Source of the DNA: Sitta carolinensis
Taxonomy: Eukaryota; Chordata; Aves; Passeriformes; Sittidae
Assembly (NCBI GenBank): GCA_032173965.1
Contig: CM063288.1
Location: 15,914,501-15,978,500 of the forward strand
DNA length: 64,000 bases
Reading direction: 5' to 3'
Below the pieces are notes generated by a model, which was not told the origin of the DNA, did no database searches, and saw nothing but the letters and a program-made list of their open reading frames with translations. Positions 1 through 11,384 of this stretch are shown piece after piece. Position 1 is the first letter of the stretch. Each line of letters starts with the position of its first letter. A program made the position numbers and the translations under genes.

Positions 1-281
1 TCTATTCCACTGTGGATGGGATCAGCCTGGTTCCCCCATTAGTTCTGCTACTTTTCCTTTGCCTTGGGCCCTGCCCTGGATGGTTCCTCCTCCAGAGATG
101 CCTCCCTAGCACAGCTCTAAGCTGTCACAGCCTCCTCTGTGCAATGCCTGCATGAAACCCATCACTGAATGGCAGGATTGTGTCTCTCCAGTCTTTCCCA
201 ACCCTTCCCAGCACTGCTGCTGGTTGATGTTACTAGACCCCTGCTTCCCTAAGCCCTCCCTTTTTCCTGCTTGGCTTGTAG

Positions 282-2913
282 GTATCTTCAGGAGTACGCA
301 GCCCTGGGCACGGGTGGTGGCATCTATCACTTCCGAGACCAGATCCTGTCAGGTGGTGCTGAGGCCTTCTTTGTCCTCAACGCAGACGTGTGCTCAGAGT
401 TCCCCTTACAGGAGATGCTGGAGTTTCGGCAGCAACATGGGGACATGCACAGCTTTGTCATTCTGGGTACCACAGTGAGTGGCAGTGCTGGGGTGCAGAA
501 TTGCTGCAGTGCTCTGCCATGGGCTTAGAAGCCAGCAGCTCCTGTGGTGGGTGGGTCCCAGACTGTGAGGTCTGGGTTTCATCTGCTCTGTCTCCCTGTG
601 CCTGCTGCTCCACTATTGCTAACATTGTCCTTGTTTCTTAGGCCAACAGGACACAGGCTCTGAATTATGGCTGTATTGTGGCAAATGCGGACACACAGGA
701 GGTACTGGAGGGCCCTGGGGAGTCAAGCACAGTGTGGGTGGCAGGTGCTGTGTTGCCTGCGTGGGTGTGTGGTTCCAGTGTGCCACAGAGGGTGTGATGC
801 TGGGTGGAGGGGCTGCACCTTGGGATTCATGTCTCTTCCCTCGCCTCCAGGTTCAGCACTATGTGGAGAAGCCTAGCACGTTTGTCAGTGAGATCATTAA
901 CTGTGGCATCTACCTCTTCACACCTGCCATCTTCCAGCACATTGGTGAGGTCTTCCAGAGGAATCAACAGGAGCTAGCATTGTGAGTGCCCCACTCTGCC
1001 CTGTGTCCCTCCCACCCCCCTGCTTCCTGGGGCTGCAGCAGCACACTCATCCTCCATTCTTTCTCTATCTTTTCTCCTCCTCTGCCATCATTCACTTGTT
1101 TCCTGGTCCTGCACCAGCTGTCCTTACCTTGGGTAAGTCTCCCTCTGTGTCTGCACTCACTCCTCTCTGGGCTGGATTGATCCTAGTGGTAATGCATACT
1201 TTCCCTCCCTTCTCTGCTCTTTCCTCTACTCTGCTCCTGGTCAGCTTGAGACTTTCCCTCTCCCTTCCTCTCTTCCCACCCCATTCTCATTCAGTTCTGG
1301 ACAAGAGGCTGAGCAAGCCTTTTACCTGGGAATGTTCTCCTCCCCTCTCCAGCTCTTTGCACCAGCCAGCCTGTCACCTCACATGTCTGCCATCACCCAA
1401 GCTAAAATCCAGCTGTGCAGGCTCTGGACTGGGGACAGGGTCATACACCCACCTGGACCGGGTGGGGCTCTTGCACCATCAGCTTGTGGCTCAGAGCTTA
1501 TTTTGGCTGTCCCTCTGCTGCTCTGGGGCTTAGTGGCGCTGTCCCCACTTTCAGGGAGAAGTGCATGGCTAGGTAGGAATCTAGGATTGTCTGAGTCCCT
1601 GAATTTGGGGAATGTAGGTCTGCTGGAGTCCTTGTCTGAGGCCATGACTGGGGTGGGTGTCTAACAGGACTCTTACTTGCAGAGAGGAAAGCTCCAATGG
1701 CTGGCAGCGTGCAGAAGTGATCCGGCTAGAGCAAGATGTTTTCACGGCCCTGGCTGGGAGTGGCAAACTCTATGTCTACAAAACTGATGGCTTCTGGAGC
1801 CAGATCAAGTCTGCTGGGTAAGAGCTGGAGCTACAGTTGGTGTAGCAGGAACATCAAGTGATCTGTACCATGGCTGGGAGTGGAGGGTGCTCAGGCAGAG
1901 CTCTAGGGGTGGGTGGGTGGTGCTGATTTTGGATCCTCCTCTGTTGTGGTAGTGCTGAAGTGACAATAACGATCTTCTGATTTTTCTCCTCCAGCTCTGC
2001 TATCTATGCCAGCCGCCTTTACCTGAACCAGTACAGCAAAAGTCACCCAGAGAGACTGGCCCAGAACAAACCTGGAGGCCCTGTCATCCGAGGTATCATT
2101 CTGACACCCTAATGCTTTTGGGGCTGCCTGGGGAGGCAATGGGACCCGTGAGTGGGGCCTCCCCTTATCTGAGAGGCAGGTACTCCTGTGAGTTGCCTCC
2201 CCTGAATCCACTGCCTTGTGTTGTAGGGAATGTGTACATCCACCCGACAGCCTCCATTGACAGCAGTGCAGTGGTGAGTGCAGGCTGGGGAGGAGGCCCT
2301 GGGTCAGGGATGTGTTCAGGGGTGCCAAGGGCATCATTGTCCTTGTCCTCATCACCTTCCTCTGTTCTCACAGCTGGGCCCCAATGTCTCCATTGGGGAG
2401 GGTGTGATAGTGGGTGCTGGTGTGCGTGTGAGAGAGTCCATTGTCCTGCACGGCGCCTCGCTCCATGTAAGTGGGGTTTGCCTGAGGGAGTAGGTGTCAA
2501 CTCCCACCCCTTGCAGAGAGGCAACAGCACCCTGCCTTCCCCTCTCCTTCACCCCAGGACCACACCTGTGTCCTCAATACCATTGTGGGCTGGGACAGCA
2601 CGATTGGGCGCTGGGCCCGGGTTGAAGGAACTCCCAGCGATCCCAACCCCAACGATCCCTATGCCAAGATTGACAGTGAGACTCTTTTCCGGGATGGGCG
2701 CCTCACACCATCCATCACAATCCTGGGTATGTCTGCTGTACAGAGTCACCCTGGCCCTGCTCACTGAGGCAGCTTCTCCCCTTCAGCTAAACCCTTTGCG
2801 TTCTGCCCTCAGGCTGCAGTGTCACCATTCCTGCTGAGGTCGTTATCCTCAACTCCATTGTCCTTCCTCACAAGGAGCTGAGCCGAAGCTACAAAAACCA
2901 GATTATCCTGTGA
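282..2913 (+). CDS. GMPPA: GMPPA (mannose-1-phosphate guanylyltransferase regulatory subunit alpha), 3' nine coding exons
   Basis: GMPPA is the catalytically weak partner of GMPPB. In the cytosol it senses GDP-mannose and restrains GDP-mannose synthesis for glycosylation. Coding exons read as 282-474, 642-701, 851-981, 1683-1817, 1995-2092, 2227-2273, 2374-2466, 2558-2726 and 2813-2913. All junctions have AG/GT borders and the phases agree. They give 341 complete residues after a split Arg codon, matching roughly residues 82-420 of the 420-residue family. The first exons are off the left edge. Visible blocks: the nucleotidyltransferase stretch with [13 protein letters not shown] and [10 protein letters not shown], then HYVEKPSTF and INCGIYLF, then the left-handed beta-helix repeats ([40 protein letters not shown]), ending [14 protein letters not shown] then TGA. 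No break is seen. Bases 1-281 are the preceding intron. Confidence 0.97.
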
Positions 2914-3064
2914 GTCAAGGGTAGCACCAGCCACCTGCTCCCTGCTGTGCCCCACAACAAGAGCCTGCACTGAGGCCTCACATCCTGGGAGGTTCTCAGC
3001 ACCCCCAGAGGGGTAGGTGCAGGCCAGGAGCCCAGCAAGTGCCTGACTACTGCTCCAGACAGAC

Positions 3065-3070
3065 ATTAAA
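3065..3070 (+). terminator. GMPPA: GMPPA poly(A) signal (ATTAAA)
   Basis: ATTAAA lies 152 bases after the GMPPA stop codon, followed by TG-rich sequence (ttgcatgctgcttctgttgc). This gives a short 3' UTR. It is a common variant of AATAAA; the actual cleavage site was not verified. Confidence 0.7.
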
Positions 3071-3089
3071 GCTGATGAGCATCAGCCTT

Positions 3090-4850
3090 GCATGCTGCTT
3101 CTGTTGCAGCCCAGGGACCAGCCCTGGGCCATAGTGAAGGCTTTGGGGATACTACATGGCCCTGGTATCAGCCTGTGTGCATATGCAGGGAGTACTTGTT
3201 GCCTGCAGTGTCTTGGGTCCAACTTTGTGTGTTTCTCCACCAAAGGGCACTACCAGCACCACCTTGCCACTTCCTCACCAGGCTTTCCCTGCACTATTTG
3301 CTGTCTGCAACTCCCTGGCAGGTCTTGGCCCATCTCCAACACCTGGGAGCTTTGAATGTGCCTGTCATGTGTAGGCAGCTCACCCCACAGGAGTAGATTG
3401 AGACTCTTGATTTCAGCATGATTGCAACAGCCTGAGCTGGGCTCCTGCCTACTGCTGGGAAAACAGCAGTGCCAGGCTGTCCTGAGGGCGCTGGCACACA
3501 CAGGAGGACTAGTGGCCTGCTGGCCCTGGAGGGAACACCCCTTCCCCCAGTACCACCTCTGCCCCCTGGTCTCAGTGCGAGCCAGGAGAGCTGCCAGCCC
3601 TACCAAGCCTGCTCTTATCAGGTTGAGACCTGTGCCTGCTGCCTAGGCAGGGCTCAGAGTGAAGGCAGCACTACCCTGGTGGGCCAACAGCCTCCTTCAC
3701 ACCAGCACGGCTGGAGCTTGGGGGGGGAACTTACTGCAGATCTCCCCCGGTGTCCTGCTACAGCCACTAGGCACCAGAGCAATCAACTTACATTTGTGCA
3801 AGTGGCAGAAATTTAGCACCTCGCTTTGCCTCAAAAACCTGATTTTATGGAAGGTAGTTTCCTCCTGAGCCTGGCACAGATTGTCTACAGTAACTAATGC
3901 TACCCTTTATCTTTTTACCTCCCTGGTTTTGAACTCTGTGCTAAAGCTGTGCACTCCCATCATGCCTCTCATTTTCAGCAAGGCACTGTATTAGGTATTC
4001 TTCCTCCATCCAGTACCATCCCAGTTTGATGGATTTAGTTTAAATCCTTCCAGCCCTGTGCCTTCCTGTGCCAGTTCTCCTGTGGTCCTGGGCAGGGATT
4101 AGCTGTTCCCTAGCTTTAAGCACATTAAACTCCTTTAATTTTGCCTCTGCCTTGGATGTGTTAATTTTCCTTGTCCTCTGGTGTACACTCCTGCTGGGGA
4201 AAACTGAGCCAAAGTACTTGCTTTCAGGATTGCATATGAATTTTCTCTCATGTGCCCCGTCTGGTCTGGCTTTTAGGAGGGACAAAGGCTTATTGGCTGC
4301 TTGATGTGGCACAGGGGCAGTTCTTATTACTGTTGTGTAATGCCTCTTTTCCATAAATGCCCTCTGCACTGATTGCGCCTTCTGCAGAGTTAGTTGGGGG
4401 AAAATATCCTGGGACATTGCTCCACTACAGCATGAAACTGCTTCCCCCTCTTGGAGGGAAAGAGCTGCTCATCTCAGCCCTGCTTGGGCTTTGTGCACCT
4501 CTAGCACTGCCTGGGCTGGAGGGGAGGAAGGAGTTAAAGAGGCCTCCACTGAGGTGCCAGGAAGTCTGGAAACACTTTAAGGTTGTCCTGCCCTGAGCAG
4601 CAACAGCTCCAATTACTTGAGGCCAACATCTGGGCTCAAAGAGGGGCCTCCCACATCCGGGGCTCCAGAGCAGTAGAACAGGGCTTCAGCTCGGGTGGGA
4701 GGGGGCAGGAGGGGGCTCTGCCTGCTCTCCCAAAGCAGAGGTTCTGTGGAGCATTGTTCAGCTCTTGCCAGCCAGGCTCCAGTGAGCCCCAACCTCTGGC
4801 AGCAGCAGGGCAGGACAGACAGCAGCCACAGCCAGTTGTATTTTGCTGCA
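3090..4850. other. Convergent intergenic gap between GMPPA and the RACGAP1-like gene
   Basis: The two flanking genes end tail to tail here. Only short overlapping open frames in several phases are present, with no splice-bounded conserved exon, RNA gene or obvious repeat. A more AT-rich stretch at about 3880-4440 (many tttaat and ttcc runs) may be an old decayed repeat, but I cannot name it. Confidence 0.6.
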
Positions 4851-4854
4851 AACA

Positions 4855-4860
4855 TTTAAT
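4855..4860 (-). terminator. RACGAP1-like poly(A) signal (ATTAAA on minus strand)
   Basis: TTTAAT on the plus strand reads ATTAAA on the minus strand, about 205 bases beyond the RACGAP1-like stop codon at 5065. It predicts a short 3' UTR ending near 4835. Confidence 0.6.
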
Positions 4861-5064
4861 ACAAACGTGATTCAGAGTACAAGCACTAGGATAGTGTCCC
4901 TGCCACCACAGCTGGACAGAGCCAGCTCTACTCCCCAAGTCTCCAGGGAAGCAGAGCAGAGCTTTGAGCTCTGCACTGTCACCGCACAGGCAGCTGCCTG
5001 GTCCTGCAGTCGTTGCTCCTCCTCCAGTGCCAGCTCCGTGTCCCGAGGGAGCCTCTGCTGCAGG

Positions 5065-8000
5065 CTACACAGGAGAAGGGAAGAACCGGCCCACCTTCCT
5101 CGGGGCTGGCCCCTGCCTGCGTGGGGAGAGATGAGTCAGGGGTACAAAGCGAGCTCCCCTGGGCCCCCACCCACACCCCACAGCACTCACGGGGGCCGTG
5201 TGGCTGTGCCCACGCAGCTCCGCAGGGTGCTAGGGAGGCAGCAGGTACCAGCTGGGCTCAGCTGGCCTGGCTTGGGCTCCGGAGAGGCAATGGGTTGGAA
5301 TAACGGTTCTGCAGGACAGAGTGAGGACAGCTGTCTCACCCTAGCCATGGACAACCAGAATCCTTCAAAGAAGCTGCAGGCCAGGGTGGGTGGGAGCTGG
5401 GGCTCCTGTGCTCACCACATTCATGTCTCGGGGCTGGCATTGGCACCAGGTTCTCCTGTTCTGTCTCCACAAAGCCTCTCCAGAAGTTGGGTGGCAGCGA
5501 AAGGAGACGAGCCACCACCTGGGCAGAGAGAGGTGTAGGATGGGGACACTGGCAGGGCCCAGGGGACACCCCACACCTCAGGGACCCCTTACCTTGCACT
5601 GCCGAGGCGTGTCCTCCATGATGGCGAGTGGTGTGGGGTTGGCTGAGCTGTGTCCCACTAGCGTAGGGCCAAACACACGGGACAGGTTGAGCACATCCAT
5701 CTTGCAGTGAGGGCTCTGTGACACCCTGCAAGGGGGGACGCAGGGCATGAGCGTGTTGCCCAGCCCAGGGGCTCCTCATCCACAGCTTCCCTGCTCTAGG
5801 GCTCAAGGCCTGGGTGATGGGTTAGAGAGCCAGGGGACAGACCCATGCCAGGATGAGCCACTCACCTAAGCAGGTGCAGCATGAGGAAGGCCAGGGTATC
5901 CCTGTTGGCTGGGGGCAGCTTGCTCACCACATGGCACAGAGCTGTGTCACTGGCAGCATCATCAGAGATGTCTGTGGGAGCACCAGGGAGCAGCGTTAGG
6001 GGAGAAGCAGTCCCTTCCCTTTCCTTACCTTGGGACCCCCTGCTCACCGGCAGCCCTCAGGAAGGCAGGGTGGAGGCTGAAGGTGACCAGTGGTTCCTTG
6101 AGCCCCCGCAGAAAGTCCTTGAGCACCCCACACACCACATGGATGTCAGTTACGCTGCTGAGGGCAGGCAGTGCACCCCCAGCCCTCAGCAGCTTCCGCT
6201 TCCACTCCCGCACCAGCTGCTCCGCGCCTGGCACCCGGTACAGCCCTGTCTGGGGCACAGGGGAAGGGGCTCAGCCCCGTGGGAACCATAGCATTGACAC
6301 CTTCACCATCCTGGCTCCTACCTCTGTCAAACCTCGTGTCTCCACCTCGGTGACACACTGCACCACCAGCGTGGGCACCAGGGGCGGTGTGGAGGGCGCA
6401 AAGTCAGCCAGCACACCCTGGGAAGAACAATGCCAACCTGCACTGTGGCCACTGCCCGGCCCTGCAGCTGCGGGGGCAGAGGCCCAGCATTTAGGGCCAG
6501 TGGCCTCATGGGGACATGGAGAGGACCCCAAGCACTGCTGTGCCCCACTCACCTCACGGGGCCATGCATGGTGGTGAGGCTTGGGTGTGCAGAGGCTGGG
6601 GCACTGCTCCCGACACTTGGTGTGTAGCAGCAGCTGGCACTGGCAGCACTTGATGGCAGTCTTCCCAAAGCGGATGCGGGAACCACAGACATAACATGGC
6701 TCAGGGCGGATCACCTGGAGAAGTGGAACAGGATCAGGGGCTCCACTTCTTGCAGATACCCAGTACCACTCCTTTACCTTCTTCCAGCCAAGGCCCACTG
6801 TCTCTAATCCATACCCCCTTGCAGGCAGAGCTAAGGGCTTGGGGAATGAAGGACAGCCTTGCAACCAACCCTGTAGTCTGGTTTTCTAGGCCTGAGGTTT
6901 CTGAGTTTCTGAACTCAGTTTCTTCGTGGTGTTTGGGTTTGAGAAGACCTTGTTCCCACAGACTTGACATAAACATCCCAAGTGTTATTGTAACAAGAGT
7001 GATGTTTTGGATTCTTTTCTGTGGGATGGACTTGTCTCTATCCATCGGTTTGGGCCAATGGGAAGAAGAGTTCTGGCACTCTTCTAACCAATGGGAGTGA
7101 CCTGTTCTGAAAGGTATATAAGGAGGGCAATTGTTTTAATAAAGTGGAGTCAGATGCAGGTTTTATAACGAGGTCTCATGTCGTCTGTTCATCGCCCACA
7201 GCGACATCTGGGATCACGTCACAAATGTCGCTGTGGGCGATGAACAGACGACATGAGACCTCGTTATAAAACCTGCATCTGACTCCACTTTATTAAAACA
7301 ATTGCCCTCCTTATATACCTTTCAGAACAGGTCACTCCCATTGGTTAGAAGAGTGCCAGAACTCTTCTTCCCATTGGCCCAAACCGATGGATAGAGACAA
7401 GTCCATCCCACAGAAAAGAATCCAAAACATCACTCTTGTTACAATAACACTTGGGATGTTTATGTCAAGTCTGTGGGAACAAGGTCTTCTCAAACCCAAA
7501 CACCACGAAGAAACTGAGTTCAGAAACTCAGAAACCTCAGGCCTAGAAAACCAGACTACACGACCCCATAACTCTCTCCCCCCTGCCCACCTCCCCAGAG
7601 GAGAGAGGCTGGGTCACACACCGTTTTGGAGGTGAACTTGTGCTGGACTGCTGGGAGACTCCGTGGAGGTGAGAGGAGGGGGGCTGGTGCTGGCTGTTGC
7701 ACTGAACTGCCCTCAGCATGGCTCTCCTGCCCCGCAGCACGGCAGCCCAGATCTTCACTGGTGCTGCACACTGTGGTCAGCTCTGCAGAAGGAGGAGGCA
7801 GTGGAAGGAGACCTGAAAGGCAAGCCACACCATCTACCAGCTAGGACGTGGGGAGGCTTCCCACTTCCCAGGGAATCTCTGCATGAGACAGCGGCATTTG
7901 GCATGTCCAGAAGGCCCCAGTACCTCCATGGCAGGGACAAGCATTCCCTAACAGATCCCCTCCCTCCTCTGTGACAGCAGCACCTCGATACTGGCCTCAC

Positions 8001-10381
8001 ACCACCCATTAACCCCCTTCTTAGCCCTTCCTGTGACCTGCACATGTGGAGACGCGGTGTCCCTGGGGAGAGCGGCGTTGAGGCACCAGAACAGCAGGCA
8101 GGAGGCTGTCAGTAGGGCCTGGGACCTCAGCAGGAGGGGGCATAGAGGGGACACTCACCTGTCAAAATGGGAGATCAATAAGATATGCAACTGCAGCCCC
8201 ACAGTTCTCCAACATGTCCCACATGATACCTGGTCCAACTGATCCCCATCCCTGTGGTACTGCACAGCAAGGGATGCTGCCACCTTGGGTACAGGGAGGA
8301 TGCAGACTTTAGGGCCGTGGTTAAACATAGCCAGGGATGCTGTCCCCACTGAGACCAAGGTGATACAGGCCGAAGGACACAGGCACCCAGAGGAGACAGC
8401 TGAGCACTGTCCCCACAGCATCCACAGAGCTGAGGGCTGCAGCATTGCCTTCTGGCACTGGGAAAGCCCATGCACCCCCATCCCTGCCCAGGGCACGCTG
8501 GGGTCTCTACTCACGGCATTATGGGGTACCACAGAAGAACGGTGCCGCTTTGCCATCACCACAGGGCCAACCTGAGGGGCCAGGGACACACGCTGGAAAC
8601 AGAAGACAGCGTGAAGAGCAGGCAGAGACTCCCCTCCCTGACTTTTCTCCACACCCCAGAGTACCCAAACCAAGTGGCCTCAGCCCAACAAAAAGTCCCA
8701 GTCTCACCCTACTCCCCCAGCACTGCCTGCCCTACACCAGGCATCATGGGGACCCAGGCTTCCCCACCAGGCCAGAGCCAGCCCTGGGGCTGGGGTAATC
8801 CAGGTCAGGCCTGCAATGCAGAGGTGCAAGCAGAGTGGGGTGCAGGATGCCCGCACATGGCGATGAATTATTGAGGAGCCCAGCTGGGCCACGGTGGAGC
8901 GTAATGGAGTTTCTATTGATCGTGGGAGGTTTGCTGAGAGAGACGATGCTCCCAGCCCAGCATCAATAAATTAAATTCCTTGCCAGTCTCCTTGCAGCCT
9001 CCTGTACTGGTACGGAGAAGTATTTAGGTATCCTCACCTTGCATGGCACAGGGCCAGCACCCCAGCCTGGGACATACACTGGGACCTGGGTGGGCAGAGG
9101 GACCCAAAGGGCACATTGAAGGAATGTGATCAGAGTTGGGGGATCCTCACCCACACAGGGGCACAGACACTGCCTCAACACCAGTCCCCAAAACCGCCAC
9201 ATCCCAGCATTTCCTCATACCTGCCTGTCCGGAACTTTGCGCTTCAGGGTCCGCACTGCTGTCATACCAACATCCTGAAAGGCAGCAGGGAGTCTAGGGC
9301 TACATCAGGCCAGAGGTAACCCCAACATTCATCTCCAGCTCTGATAGCAGCCCACCCATTACCATGAATATAAAAAGGGGCTGTGCCACTGCAGAAGTGC
9401 AGCAAAACTACCCCCTCACTATTGGGGTAAACCCTGAGACTCACAGCTGAACACTTCTTACCACATCATCTTCAGTGCGGTCATAGCTGATATCAGAGTG
9501 GGACAGGAGGGACTGGCATGACTCGTCCACTGCAGATGACCTGCAGAGTGAGCTCAGCTGGAGCAATTCCCCCTTCAGCCAGCACTTACTTGTGCAGCTA
9601 CTCCTGGGAGCCCACAGCTGATGCCTCTGCAGAGCCCAAGCACCTCCTTGCCCAGCCAGCCCCTCAAGCCCAGCAGTGGTGAGGGGGAGAGGGGCACGGC
9701 CAACCCCAGGGCTGCCTGAGGGGTTGGGGTTAGGCCATCCCTGCTCACCTCCTGGTGGGGACCAAGGCTGCCCCAAAGCACCAGCCAGCCAGGGAATTGA
9801 GAACAGAGCACTGCTCCCTGCTCAGTGCCTCGTTACCCCATGGCTCCCGCATCAGCAACTCAAGCACCAGCTGAAGTTTGCGCTCCTGCAAGTGAAACAC
9901 GGTGATGGTGATCAGGCTGAGGGCCCCGCAGGCAGCCCCGCAGGGTACCCCAGCGCCCGGCCCCCTGACCTGCTTCTCCAGCTCAGCCTCTGCCCGATGC
10001 CGCTTCTTCATCTCCACCTCCACTTGGTTTCGGGCGTGCTTGAGCTTCACCTCCAGTGCTGCCCGCTCGGCCTCCACACGGGCCAGCTGCTCGCGGGCAC
10101 GACGCCCATCCTGCTCCAGCCGGCAGCATCTCTGGCGCGTCGCCTCAAAGCACCGAGCGATCCGGATGTAGTCTGGGGACAGCAGCAGTGGGTGGTCAGC
10201 CGGGGGACGGGGCCAGCCCTCAGCTTCCCTAGACCACGCCGGCGGCAGAGACGTGGATGCCGGTGTGCCCCGGGCCAAAGGGTTACACACACCTACCTTC
10301 CTCCACGCTGCCGCAGAGCTCCAGGAGCTTCAGCCCCTGCTCCAGCCGGGCCAGGAGCTGCCCGCAACGCTGTCGCAGCAT
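5065..10381 (-). CDS. RACGAP1L: RACGAP1-like Rho-family GTPase-activating protein (coiled coil - C1 - RhoGAP)
   Basis: Paralogue of RACGAP1 (MgcRacGAP/CYK4), the centralspindlin subunit that acts in cytokinesis. Minus-strand exons in transcript order: 10381-10297 (ATG at 10381), 10172-9970, 9885-9749, 9540-9462, 9274-9221, 8592-8515, about 8037-7953 (end uncertain), 7782-7622, 6714-6553, 6417-6322, 6249-6048, 5971-5866, 5725-5593, 5518-5416, 5308-5191, 5116-5065 (TAG). The total is about 617 residues, against 632 in human RACGAP1. Landmarks: coiled coil with ALEVKLKHARNQVEVEMKKR; C1 finger opened by QHKFTSKT and continued as VIRPEPCYVCG...KCCQC...HTKC; RhoGAP with arginine-finger segment TGLYRVPG, then LKDFLRGLKEPL, NRDTLAFLMLHL and KMDVLNLSRVFGPT; C-terminus VGRFFPSPV. 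The N-terminus differs enough from RACGAP1 to indicate a paralogue rather than the orthologue. The symbol is informal. The 7953/7782 junction is unresolved (see findings). Confidence 0.93.
6872..7206 (+). mobile_element. Endogenous retroviral LTR, alpharetrovirus-like, forward copy
   Basis: About 335 bp, beginning TGTAGTCTGG and ending GCGACA, so it has TG...CA termini. CCAAT boxes lie at 7055 and 7088, a TATATAA box at 7115-7121 and AATAAA at 7138-7143. The very short TATA-to-AATAAA distance, with the poly(A) signal just before the expected cap site, is the arrangement known from avian leukosis/sarcoma-type LTRs, as is the TGTAGTC terminus. There is no gag, pol or env sequence. Family assignment is by layout only. 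Confidence 0.7.
7226..7560 (-). mobile_element. Endogenous retroviral LTR, reverse copy joined tail to tail
   Basis: Exact reverse complement of the LTR at 6872-7206 as far as compared. Its TATA box lies at about 7311-7317 and its AATAAA at about 7289-7294, both on the minus strand. It is therefore in the sense orientation of the RACGAP1-like transcript, and its poly(A) signal would be transcribed in the intron. Between the two CA ends lie 19 bases (7207-7225). Read on the plus strand they contain TGGGATCACGTC, possibly a remnant of a primer-binding site. Confidence 0.7.
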
Positions 10382-11300
10382 CCCGCCGCCCAGGACAGGA
10401 CGGGACCGGGCCCCCGCAGCCAGCCACCCCCCTTTTCAAGTATCCACCCGCAGCTCCTGCCCCACGCTTTCCTCCGACCGCCGGGATATTCCGTGGAGCC
10501 TCAGGACGGCGCCGCGAGGGGGCAAGGGGGCCTCCCGACCGGCCTATGTGGGCCGGGGGCCGGGGAGGAGCCCGTCCCGGCCCCGCCTCCGCCTCCCGCC
10601 GCCACCGGGGTGCGACCCGCCGCCCCGGCGGCTGCCAGGGCGATAGAGCATTCCCGGGATCTTAGGGCGTGGGATGTCCCGGGGTGCGGGTGGCAGCGCT
10701 GGCTGCAGGGCTGCGGAGCAGGGTGAGGGTTGCATTTGGGCGCGGGGGATAACCAGGCACCGGGTGTATCTCAAGAGAGCACTTAAGGGATGCAAGGGTA
10801 GTGGGTGCGGGGTGCTCGGGGCGTGCAGGGGCATCGGGGGTCCACCGGGCGTGGGGGGCGCTGGGGGTGCAGGGGTGCTGGAGGGGGCACCACTGTCCCA
10901 CGCCCGCATCCCGGGAACGGCGCGGGTGGGGCCGGAGGAGCCGATGTCCTGTCCGCTGTCCCCCAGCGCTGCGACCCGCATACCGAGCGGCAGGCGGGGA
11001 CGGCGGGGATCCCCCGCACCGGGTCTCCCGGCCTGGTCCGTGTCCTGCAGATGGAGCCACCTCCCCGCCGCAAAGCCCCGTCGCTGCCCGCGTTGCCCGT
11101 ACTCTGCCCCCGGGTCTCTTGCCCGGGGCATCCCCGGGGCTGCCTCCGGCCCCCTGCCCCCTCCCTGCCGCGGCCCCCGGGCCCTGGCGGCTCTGCTTTC
11201 TGGCGGGAGGGTTCCGGCAGGGTGCGGGGGGCCCCCGTGAAAGGCAGCTCCCCTTCCCCGGTGCCTGTCCCAACTTGCTACGAATACCGGGAATAGCAGC
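9960..11300 (-). promoter_or_regulatory. CpG island / promoter region of the RACGAP1-like gene
   Basis: Dense CpG from exon 2 of the RACGAP1-like gene through exon 1 (ATG at 10381) and about 900 bp upstream, with several CCGCCC/GGGCGG-type boxes. No TATA box is obvious. The upstream neighbour on the plus strand is far away, so I see no clear bidirectional partner. Long open frames in this stretch on both strands are a by-product of high GC and have no splice-supported homology. Confidence 0.6.
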
Positions 11301-11334
11301 GGCGCTGGCGGCAGGGCTGGGCGTGAAAGTCCCT

Positions 11335-11384
11335 GCACACGCACACACACACACACACACACGCACACATACAAATACACACGA
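11335..11384. repeat. (CA)n microsatellite
   Basis: About 50 bp of CA dinucleotides with occasional CG, TA or AA interruptions, just upstream of the RACGAP1-like CpG island. Confidence 0.9.

Larger units (their letters stand above)
6872..7560. repeat. 689-bp near-perfect palindrome (336-bp arms, 17-bp centre) inside a RACGAP1-like intron
   Basis: Bases 6872-7207 are repeated as their reverse complement at 7225-7560. The centre is 7208-7224. No mismatch was found in the stretches compared. Each arm reads from its outer end as a retroviral LTR (separate entries), so this is two LTRs joined at their U5 ends. Flanks are caaccc on the left and cgaccc on the right, which fits a 6-bp target duplication with one change. 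The right end lies 61 bp from the splice donor of the exon ending at 7622. Confidence 0.92.

Noticed and set aside
6872..7045. A 58-residue peptide encoded identically at 6872-7045 (minus) and 7387-7560 (plus)
   Set aside because: It is the U3 part of the two inverted LTR copies read in the same phase. The identity comes from the palindrome, not from a gene.
8239..8440. A possible extra RACGAP1-like exon on the minus strand ending in ...QLDQ before a gtatca donor
   Set aside because: No phase-compatible acceptor gives a convincing match. The exon beginning at 8037 joins the 8515 exon in phase and fits the family better.
9676..10726. Long plus-strand open frames antisense to RACGAP1-like exons 1-3
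   Set aside because: These are shadows of real minus-strand exons in CpG-rich DNA. They have no homology and no splice structure.
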